Positions 54,649 to 64,000 of a stretch of 64,000 nt of DNA are shown here, in pieces (position 1 is the stretch's first letter; each line of letters opens with the position of its first letter). The position numbers were made by a program, and so were the translations under genes. Below the pieces are notes generated by a model. That model had not been told where the DNA came from and searched no databases. It saw only the letters and a list, made by a program, of their open reading frames with translations. Source of the DNA: Astrothelium macrocarpum (taxonomy: Eukaryota > Ascomycota > Dothideomycetes > Trypetheliales > Trypetheliaceae); the NCBI GenBank assembly GCA_021030915.1, contig JAGEMR010000018.1, positions 370,092-434,091 of the forward strand, in the 5' to 3' direction.

Positions 54649-57600
54649 ATGCAGGACCAGCATCAATACCACCACCCAGAGCCTCCGGACCCGCTAGATG
54701 ACAATTCGGAGCCCGAGTCTGACCTCGATATCGACCTTCAAGAACTTGACCCCTTTCAGAACAGAACTATCGCAAACCGACGGTCAGCGGAAGGGCGAGC
54801 TGGCTCACAAGAAGCTCGTTCCAGGATACCATTACGCAATCTTAGACTTGACGGCCTGCATGGATTAAGTGGCCGGAGAAGAGGCAATACCCAAGACACT
54901 TTTGGCCGTGGAGCAGTGGATGACGACAGAAGAGCACTGTTGGATGATGAGGACGGGAGCAAGACTGGGTCCGCAGCCAGCTTGGGACCAAATGGAGATG
55001 AGGCACCATTGTTACGGGCTGGACACAGAGATCAAAGACCTCAAAAGCAACGAGGCACTCTGGCAAGATTGGGCTCTGCTCTGCGCTTTCGGACTTTACT
55101 TGCCTCTTCTCCCCGCCTACCTACGCCCGACGATCCAACGGATGGAGAAACAGAAGGCGAGGTGGAGCATGGTCCTCAATCGAATCGAATAGTGGCCGTC
55201 GGCCAAGTACAATCCTCTCGATTTCCCTTGAACGCCATTTCAAACGCAAAATATACCCCTTGGAGCTTCCTTCCTGTTACCTTGTACAATGAATTTTCTT
55301 TCTTCTTCAATCTATACTTCCTTCTTGTGGCTTTATCACAGGTTATACCACCTTTGCGAATTGGATACCTCTCTACGTACATTGCTCCACTGGCCTTTGT
55401 TCTGACCATTACTTTGGCAAAAGAAGCGTTTGATGATATTGCTCGACGCCGCCGGGATGCGGAGGCTAATGCTGAAAGTTATACTGTGTTGAAATTCGAC
55501 ACGGGTAAAGCATCTTCAAGGATTCGAGACAAATCACCCAAGAGTCCCAAAAAGTTGCAGAGATCTCATAGACGGCAGCAGTTAAATGGTGAAGCGACTC
55601 AGCGTTTGCAAGAAAACAGAAACGATGGTCAAGACACGGATTTACAAGACGACACACCCTCTGCCTCATATCGGGAGATCGTAAAACCATCTCGGGATCT
55701 GAAGGTCGGCGATGTATTAAAACTGAGCAAAGATCAACGAGTTCCTGCCGATGTTGTCATTCTCGGAAGCTTTTTAAGTCGGAATGTTATTGCAGAGGAG
55801 CCAGCGAGTGACAATGTCGAGGATGCAAATGGGTTGAGCCCTCTCACTAATGATTTTTCAAGCTCGACAATCGAGCCAGGGGCAGATACAAACTCAAAGA
55901 ACGTCTCAGACAATGATAGCGGAGGTGCAGAGGCTTTCATTCGGACCGACCAACTTGACGGCGAAACTGATTGGAAGCTCCGCTTACCATCTTCGCTCAC
56001 CCAGACTCTGGACATTACTGAATATGTCAGACTTCAAGTCACGGCTGGGAAGCCAGATAAGAAGGTCAATGAGTTCGTGGGCAAAGTGGAACTTTTGCCT
56101 AAAAAGAGTCATAGCTACGATCCGCATATTGACAAATCGTCTATTGGAAATCTTGAGAACGATCAAGACTCGAGTGGAGAGCAGTCGAAAACAGCAGGTC
56201 TCAGCGTCGACAATACTGCTTGGGCAAATACCGTTCTTGCTTCCAGCTCTAATGTGTATGCTGTCGTTGTCTATACTGGATCTCAGACTCGACAAGCCTT
56301 ATCAACATCACCATCGAGATCTAAAACAGGTCTCCTAGAGTATGAGATCAACTCGTTAACAAAGATACTCTGTTTTCTTACACTGGCTCTCTCCTTCGTT
56401 CTTGTCGCGGCCAAAGGCTTCGAGGAACAAGATGGCAGAAAATGGTACGTATCTGTCATGCGCTTTTTGATTCTTTTCTCCACCATTGTTCCAATCAGTC
56501 TGCGTGTGAACTTGGATCTAGGCAAGAGTGTATATGCATGGTACATCCAACATGATGCCGGAATCCCTGGAACCATTGTAAGGACTAGCACAATCCCAGA
56601 GGATCTTGGCAGAGTGGAGTACCTCTTGAGTGACAAGACTGGCACTCTCACTCAGAATGGTATGCGCCCGATACTTTTGCACACAAGAATAGTGCTGACT
56701 GCATACAGAAATGGAGCTGAAGAAAATCCACGTCGGCACTGTCTCCTATGCCAACGATGCCATGGACGAGGTTGCCTCGTATGTTCGTCAAGCCTTCGGT
56801 CAAATCGTATCTTCGGAGAGTTCAAAAACTGCTCTATTCACACCTTCAGCGGCCTTTACTTCTACTGCAAATTCAGGCACACGAACTCGGCGAGAAATTG
56901 GAGCTCGCGTACGTGACGTTGTTCTAGCATTAGCATTATGTCACAATGTTACGCCAACTGTCGAGGAAGATCATGGCGAACGAATAACAACGTATCAAGC
57001 ATCATCTCCGGACGAAATCGCGATTGTGCGTTGGACCGAGAGCGTCGGTCTCAGGCTTCTTCACCGTGATCGCAAATCCATGATGCTGCAATTCGTAGAC
57101 TCTGAACGAACTGTCGTTCGTGTGAAGATCCTCAACATATTTCCATTCACTTCAGATAGCAAGCGCATGGGGATAATCGTTCAGTTTTCGCAGGATCTAG
57201 ACTCGTCACTCGATGAGCCAGGCGAGATTTGGTTCTTCCAGAAAGGCGCAGATACTGTCATGACATCGATCGTCGCTGCCAACGACTGGCTTGATGAAGA
57301 AACGGCGAATATGGCCCGCGAAGGCCTAAGAACATTGGTAGTTGGCCGCAAGAAACTATCGACTCAACAGTACCAAGAATTTTCGCAGCAATATGCGCAA
57401 GCTTCCTTGTCCTTGCATGCTCGTGATGCATCAATGGCAGCGGTCATCAGCGAGCATCTCGAGCGCGGTCTGGAGCTTTTGGGTGTGACCGGTGTCGAGG
57501 ACAAACTGCAGCGCGATGTTAAGCCATCGCTCGAATTGCTACGCAATGCGGGCGTCAAGATATGGATGCTTACTGGTGACAAAGTGGAGACAGCGAGGTG

Positions 57601-58792
57601 TGTAGCTGTCAGTGCCAAATTGGTGTCTCGAGGTCAATACATTCACACCATTGCGAAGAGTAAGTGCCGCGTTTTCGCCTGCCCGACTTGAATTAACACA
57701 CGTTCCAGTGAAACGAAAAGAAGCTGCCTTGGACTCGTTTGACTTGCTCCGAAACAAAACCGACGCATGCCTACTCATCGATGGAGAATCGCTCGCAATA
57801 ATGTTGACTTATCACCGTGAAGCTTTCATCTCCACTGCTGTCCGTCTTCCTGCAGTCGTCGCCTGTCGCTGCTCTCCCACCCAAAAAGCCGACATTGCCA
57901 AACTCATCCGCGCCTACACTCGGAAACGCACGTGCTGCATTGGCGACGGCGGCAACGACGTGTCCATGATCCAAGCAGCAGATGTCGGCGTTGGCATTGT
58001 TGGCAAGGAAGGTCGTCAAGCGAGTCTTGCCGCCGATTTCTCCATCGAGCAGTTTTGCTATCTGACGAAGCTCCTGGTTTGGCATGGTCGAAATAGTTAC
58101 AAGCGTAGTGCCAAGCTCGCGCAGTTCGTGATACATCGTGGACTTATTATCAGCGTCTGTCAGACACTTTACAGCATTGCAAGCCAGTTCGAGCCAATCG
58201 CATTGTACAGGGTAAAGATCTCACTTGTGTACTGATTCGTCCCTTGCTAACGTACGAATAGGATTGGCTTCTCGTTGGGTACGCCACTATCTATACAATG
58301 GCACCTGTCTTTTCTCTAGTTCTCGACCGCGACGTCGATCCCGATCTCGCAGCTCTGTATCCTGAATTGTACAAAGAGCTTGCGCTTAATAGATCCCTCA
58401 GCTATCGGACTTTCTTCATTTGGGTTGCTGTCTCCATCTACCAAGGCTGCATAATCCAGGGCTTGTCTCAGATTCTGGTCGGTCTTGACAATTTCCCGCG
58501 CATGGTCGCGGTTTCATACACGGTCCTTATCCTCAACGAGCTCATCATGGTGGCAGCCGAGGTCACGACCTGGCATCCCGTCATGATCTTTTCAATCGTT
58601 GGAACAGCTGCTGTATACTTCGGAACCATTCCGTTGCTGGGTGGCTACTTTGATCTTAAATACATCATTAGCGTGGCGTTTTGGTGGAGGGTTCTGGCCA
58701 TTAGCGCGGTCAGTCTCATACCGCCGTACGCGGTAAAGTTGCTCCGGCGAAGGATCCGTCCCCCAAGTTATCGCAAAGTTCAGGCGCTTTGA
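54649..58792 (+). CDS. NEO1: Phospholipid-transporting P4-ATPase, NEO1/ATP9 type
   Basis: Aminophospholipid flippase of the endosome/Golgi. Exons are 54649-56659, 56709-57659, 57709-58211 and 58262-58792, with introns of only 49, 49 and 50 nt; the total is 1331 aa versus 1151 in yeast Neo1, the excess being an acidic, disordered N-terminus. Landmarks are the membrane-entry block AKYTPWSFLPVTLYNEFSFF, the actuator QLDGETDWKLR, phosphorylation site LLSDKTGTLTQN (Asp about 662) immediately before intron 1, the TQNEMELKK continuation, ASSPDEIAIVRW, MLTGDKVETA, and GDGGNDVSMIQAADVGVGI. NEO1-class features are the lack of a Cdc50-dependent signature and the block YRDWLLVGYATIYTMAPVFSLVLDRDV. All catalytic motifs are intact. 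Confidence 0.94.
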
Positions 58793-59501
58793 AATTAAGT
58801 TCAGCGGTGCATTACTAGGGCGTCTACAAGTGGATTTTTTTGCGAAGCATCTGTGTCTGCCCGGTATGGCGTTGAAGAGTAAGGCTTGTCGCTTACAAAA
58901 GATATGTGTAAGAATGTACGGAGTAGTTACATGACAAACACGGGAATTCGCACGCTGCAGCCTCTGATCGCATGTGTATTGAATGGCAAGATTGCAGTAG
59001 CCTGTTCCAAAACTTTGAGGCTCAAATGGTTCCACCCACTGTCTCTAGTACCTAATCTTCCACTAGTTGCGTCTAGTCGAGTGCCTAAAGCCGAAGACTA
59101 CTAGTTGGCGTCTTGAATAATGTCCAATCAGCTTAGTCGATGCCATACATTTATGTGAGACAGATAGATGCTACTGGCACCAGACCAAGACTTATAGCTA
59201 TCCATGAGTAATGTGCGATTGATCGCATCTAAAGAGATCAGCGTGCAAGACAGCCATTTGTGCCCGGAAGGTGATTGAGCCAAAGATGTACTACGACACC
59301 AGCTGCAAAAGAGTATTCTACCCGGACCCTTGCTCTTTTTCCGATGCCTTCGATGTTATAGAAATAGTCTCTGTCAGCAACAAGGCTTTTGATGATGATA
59401 AGGTACGGATTCAAATGGTCTGAGAATGTACTTCTAAGTTGGTGAAACCAAAAGAGCTTAGTCTCGGTCAGCCACAACCATGTTGATGGTTCAAATTGCC
59501 A
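58793..59501. other. Convergent intergenic region, nothing recognised
   Basis: 3' flanks of NEO1 (plus) and the hexosaminidase gene (minus). Only short frames. No repeat recognised. Confidence 0.5.
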
Positions 59502-61259
59502 CTACAAAGAACTACATCCTGGATTACGGAGCGACCACTCCATCTGCACCATACCAGATTGTATGCCATGGAGCACCAATCGCTCTCGCATTTTCGCCAA
59601 TCTACGCGTAACATCTTCGTTTAGGCATCCTGGTCCTGACCAAAGTACCTCTGCAGCGGCAGCAACTCGAGGCCACAACATAAAGTCAAGGCATACAGAA
59701 TCAACCATCTCCGTCCATAGGTGCACTTCCCCACCATGTATGAGGCTTTTGTCTGATTCATCAATCCCTTCGAACGGATCGTACGAGTAAACTGTGCGCC
59801 AGTTCTTGTACGGAGAGCACCAATCCAGAAATGGATGCTTTATAGGTGTTTCCGGATTATGCGGGCTCGGGTCTAGCCACGTACCCATACCACAGTCTAA
59901 ATACCAATGCTGGCAGGGACCAAAGATAGCACGATGGCCTTTCTTCACGATTTCTGATAAAGAATCTTGGGATCTCCAGGATTGAAAGATCGCAGACTTG
60001 GGGAAAATGAGATCCCATTCTAGCAGAATATCTTCCCAAAGGACAGGTGTCAGAGTGTGCTCGTTGAGTTTTGACACGCAAAGATCGAAAAAACTTTGGA
60101 GTAGGGGTCGCAAGACTTCCTTGGAATCGGATTCAACCCCCTCTTCAAGGGTATAAATCTTCTTATTGAGTTCGTCCCCTCCAAGATGGAAATGACTCGA
60201 ATGTTTTGTTATCCGTGGGAAGATGTCATCGAAGAGCTGAGAGACAAAGTCTCGCACGCCGTCTGACCTTAGTTTGAGTTGACCCGCCGGAGGCTCCATC
60301 GCATATTGATCCCAAGGCTCCTGCTTGTAGCCTACGACATGTTCGGGGAATGAATGATGGATGGATGCAGTGTGTCCTGGGAGGTCGATTTCAATATAAA
60401 CCTCAATATCACGGTCTTCTCCAAATTGTTGAATATGTTGAATGTCCGCGACGGTCCATATCTGACTTCTATCATATGCTCCTTTCTCTGCTAGAGCTGG
60501 AATCGACGGAATCTCGAGAGGCCACGACTGTGAATCGGTTGCGTGCAAATGCAGCTTGTTCAGTTTGTTTAACCACATCCCTTCCAATACTCGTTGAACG
60601 TCGGAAGGATATATACAGTTCCTACTGATGTCAAGATTGAGCCCGCGATGTTCGAAAAAGGGTTCATCCCGTATAAGCAAAGGAGTAGATGAACAACAAA
60701 GTCCAGACCGCCTAGTCAATGGACGAGTGAAAAGCTGACAGAATGTCGACAGAGCTCGATTTATACCGGTACATGAGCCAACTTGTACCAGACATGTGCC
60801 GTCGCTCTTGAGATCAATCGTATAAGACTCTACGGATGCCACACCCAAGGGCACTTGGTCTGCTGATTCCTCAAAAACCACCTCTTGTATGATTATCATT
60901 TCTTCAGTCTTCGCTTTAACTGCGGAAGAAACGTCTTGTCCCTTTGTCTCGTCCGCAGGTTGGTGGACTGCCAACATTACTGATTTGACGCGACTAAAGA
61001 CTGCTTCGACAGTGTTGGCTGAATCTTGTCGAAGCTTGCGATCGTACACGCTATCATCCCTTGTGGGCTGCCTCAGTCAAATCGCGCAAATAACTCGGCA
61101 TGTGAATGAGACTTACGTTTCAAGCTGCGAATCTATCATGTCCGTTCTTGGGTCGTTCCTAGGCTGGCTTGCTCGCCGATATTTGCAGACAGTATCTGCT
61201 GTAAACCACACAATATCCTTCCCCACCTCAAGGTACTTCGGTCTTGGCCAGACATCCAT
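59502..61259 (-). CDS. Beta-N-acetylhexosaminidase, glycoside hydrolase family 20
   Basis: Exo-acting enzyme that removes terminal GlcNAc or GalNAc from chitin oligomers or glycoconjugates. Exons are 61259-61117 and 61050-59502 with a 66-nt intron (GTAAGT...GATAG), giving 563 aa, normal for GH20. The N-terminal GH20b-like domain starts directly with WPRPKYLEVG. The barrel carries EHRGLNLDISRN, KLNKLHLHATDSQSWPLEIP, EVYIEIDLPGHTASI, and the catalytic Asp-Glu pair in FHLGGDELN (about residue 340). Substrate Trp residues are in FQSWRSQD and HLWTEM. Unlike secreted fungal enzymes there is no signal peptide at this ATG; the frame stays open 27 codons upstream without another ATG, so an undetected first exon is possible. 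Otherwise a cytosolic or vacuolar enzyme. Confidence 0.9.
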
Positions 61260-62031
61260 TTGCACGGACAGTTCTGACTGCAATTCGAGCACCTCAACCT
61301 TTACAGAGTAGTAGGAAGTTGCGAGAACAAAAACACGCAATTGAATTGAAGAAATTGGAAAGCTTTAGTACTTCTTAAGCCTGCATTTCGATTGAACGAG
61401 ATGTAGATTCCTTTTTTTTTGTGTGTGTACATGCGACGATAATAAGCTTGGGACGGCATCTATATACCCAAAGAGAAGGCTGAACAATCATTTCAGCTGT
61501 GTGCCGCAAAAACCAATTAACGTTTTGCAATGAACAAATGATTGTAGAGGAAAGATGGAGATGTTCATGCAACTTGTCATGATCGGAAGGTGACACAAAA
61601 TCCAATACTTCGTGCCCAGTCTCGGCTCCAAATTTGCATATCTAGAAGGTGATACACCAGCCTTCAGTCCAAAGTTCGCCTCGGTAGTATCAGAAAGCAA
61701 ACAATGCTGTACCCCCAGACCAAGGGTCTTAAGAGTTGTGTTTTTATGAACCTGGTTGCACGTGTATGCACATTTGTATGCAAGAAATGATTTGACTGTG
61801 TTTGTAACGTTTCAATTCTGCGGTAGCCAACAAATTAGGAGAAACTGGGCTTTTACTGAACCCTCAGGGCTAGAATCATCCATGCCCAAATCCAATTCCA
61901 AGCTAAACATCAAATTCCCTTCAAAAATTTCTAGGCTGTACGAGTCAGCCCCACCTTCTGCAACAGCCCACCTTCTGCAACGCCCCACCAGCATCAACGA
62001 AATTATTTCAAACGCCTCAATCTCCACCACC
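61260..62031. other. Intergenic region before transposon relic C, with a short tandem duplication
   Basis: 5' flank of the hexosaminidase gene. A 17-18-bp unit (CAGCCCCACCTTCTGCAA) is duplicated in tandem at about 61946-61981, shortly before the transposase start. The left end of relic C should lie here, but I could not identify its inverted repeat. Confidence 0.5.
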
Positions 62032-63929
62032 ATGGCCCCAATCGATGAGGCAATTGCAGATTTGAAATTGTGAGGTGCGAAAGATATACGCGCGATTACA
62101 GAAAAGTACAAAATACACCCTTCTACGTTGTCGCGGTGTTTCAGAGGTCTCACAGCGGATGCCCACACCGTACAAGAAGAAGCCAACGCCAATTTCTCTC
62201 CCGCGCAAAAAAAGGCTATAATTAATTATATTAATAAATTTACGTATCAAGATTTATCTTCTATAATAGAAATGGTTCGAATATTCGTCGAAAATATGAC
62301 TGGAATTTATCCGGAAAAGAATTGGATTAAAAAATGGATTTTTCGAAATCAACAGATTTTCTATTCAGAATATCTAGATATAATTGAATTTACGCGTATT
62401 CAGACAAAAAATCCCAGATATATAAAAAATTATTTCGAATTTATAAATTGTAAATATTTAATAATTTTCTAATTGATTTTTAATAAATAGAATAAAAAAT
62501 TAATCAATATGGGATTCTTATCAAAAATATATATAATATGGACGAAAAAGGTTTTCTATTCGGAAAATTTCATAAATCTAAAAGGATATTCATACGCGAA
62601 ATTTTCGAATAAGATAAATTATTTAGAATAAATGAAAATGACAATCGAAACTGGATTACAACAATCACTTATATAAAAATGAAAGATAAAATATTATCAT
62701 CAGTATTATTTTATTATTTTATCATAAATAATCTACAGAATTCATAAATGAATAATTTCGATTCAAAAAAATATAATATCTTTTTTATAGATACGTCTTC
62801 GGATTGAATAAATGATGAAATTACATTATAATGGTTCAATAAAATATTCAATCGATATATCAAGACGGAAATAGATTTTGGCCGAAAACCTCGTCTTTTA
62901 ATATCAGATGGCCATGGCAGCCATTTAATGATGGTATTCTTCAAGATTTGTTAAAAAAGGAATATCCATTTGGCGATATTTCCATCTTATTCAATATATT
63001 GATTATAATCTTTCAATATCAGCCTCTTCGGCCCGTTTATAAATTATTATTTATAAGATTTAAATAAATGAATTTCAAAATATCAAAATTTATTTAATTT
63101 TTCGAAACGAGATTTCCTTTCTATCTTCTGACAAATTTGGATATCTGTCTTTATTGAGAAGAACGTAATAAATGGCTGGCGGAAGGCAGATTTGATGCCT
63201 TTTAATTCCAGCGAAATATTAGATCAGATTACGCCTTCAGAATCTGAACGACAGATTCGTAAAATCTCTAGATTAATAGATCCAATAGTCACTTCTTACC
63301 GAAATATTCTTTGATTTATTCAAAATTATAAAAATGGCGAGATCTCGTCTGAAAATAAAATCCTCGCTGATACAATACTTCTTCTAACAACGAAATATGA
63401 ATTATTTAAACACGAAATAATTAATTTTCATAAAATTATTTAATTAATTAAATTCTAATAGAAAAAATCGAAATTATTATTTAAAAAAACTGATATTCAA
63501 CAAATTCAATTCTTCTTTCCGAATAAAATATAATAACGATTTAATGAAAAAGAGGCTGAATAAAAAGAAATTCGATAGAAAGAATTACAAAAATAATACG
63601 ATAAAATTCAGAAAAATCTATTCAAAAAAATTAAAAAATTTATAACAGAAGAACGGCGTTAATAAATAATAATAATAAAGGAAATAACCGCTGAGAAATA
63701 ACGTCAGAAATTTATTTTGAAACAGATGAAAAGTACCATATCAACCATTTCGGCAGGGCCATTCAATATATCCAAAACACCAAAAAAGACGAGACGAAAA
63801 CCTTTGACATTTATATCTAAAATTTCAAATCCCAAGGTGATAATAACTAGAATTTCGGCTGTAAAGGTCTTAATGCGACCCTCTAAATCTGGACGCGTGC
63901 GCAACCTTCCACAACGCTTCAGACAATAG
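62032..63929 (+). pseudogene. Pogo/Tigger-like transposase relic C, runs to near the window edge
   Basis: ATG 62032 begins MAPIDEAIADLKL; a TGA stop at 62071-62073 is followed in the same frame by AKDIRAITEKYKIHPSTLSRCFRG, the pogo-type HTH. Next come FSPAQKKAIINYINKF and KNWIKKWIFRNQ (Tc5-type HTH), MDEKGFLFGK near 62538 (first catalytic Asp) and SDGHGSHLMM near 62904 (second Asp block). Many stops and frame losses occur between about 62470 and 63700. A readable tail, PSKSGRVRNLPQRFRQ, ends with TAG at 63927-63929. Only the ends (62032-62215 and about 63710-63930) have normal GC; the middle is RIP-like AT-rich. The downstream inverted repeat would lie at or beyond 64000. Confidence 0.82.
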
Positions 63930-64000
63930 AATTTATAGCTAGAAATATTCGCCAAAATCAATTCTATAATTCTGCCAGCTCAAATATTAAAATAATTAGT

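Noticed and set aside
1..64000. tRNA, rRNA and CRISPR features
   Set aside because: Scanned by eye for T-loop-like GGTTCGA contexts, rRNA-like conserved blocks and regularly spaced repeats. None was convincing; a covariance-model search would be needed to exclude a tRNA.

Overview
The window is nuclear DNA of a filamentous ascomycete (Pezizomycotina). The evidence is many short introns (44-91 nt, GT-AG, with CTAAC/CTGAC-like branch sites), fungus-specific families (SEC16, NEO1, PCS60-like, a fungal rhodopsin-domain protein, a highly reducing polyketide synthase), and GC-balanced gene blocks broken by extremely AT-rich stretches full of mutated pogo-type transposons, as expected from repeat-induced point mutation (RIP). 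A lichen-forming or leotiomycete-like fungus would fit, but the sequence does not fix the genus. Exon coordinates below were read by hand from splice signals and reading-frame phase; no database search was run.

Layout. 0.7-12 kb is a housekeeping block. QCR7 (minus, four small exons) lies head to head with a mitochondrial NAD-type carrier (plus). Then come a PCS60-like acyl-CoA synthetase (minus), a large JmjC/zinc-finger chromatin protein (minus) and a COQ2-like polyprenyltransferase (plus). 12-18 kb holds a microsatellite, an inverted repeat and two unidentified proteins of 607 and 698 aa.

18.5-31 kb is a compact polyketide cluster: a LovC-type trans-acting enoyl reductase (minus), divergent from a 2935-aa synthase reading KS-AT-DH-MT-(no ER)-KR-ACP-R (plus), followed tail to tail by a Zn2Cys6 regulator (minus). 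The synthase lacks ER and carries a terminal reductase, so the free-standing ER should supply enoyl reduction and the R domain should release the chain as an aldehyde or alcohol. This matches the betaenone-type (Bet1/Bet3) logic. No P450 or other tailoring gene is seen here.

31.2-36.5 kb is a RIP-type AT-rich block (about 8% GC in places) with two pogo/Tigger-like transposons, one inserted inside the other. 36.6-40 kb has an FAD oxidoreductase and a rhodopsin-domain membrane protein that appears frameshifted. 40-43 kb shows no gene. 43-61.3 kb is a second housekeeping block: an ABCA-type transporter, then SEC16 and NEO1 head to head, then a family 20 beta-N-acetylhexosaminidase. The right end (62.0-64.0 kb) is a third pogo-like relic whose two ends are GC-normal while its middle is heavily mutated.
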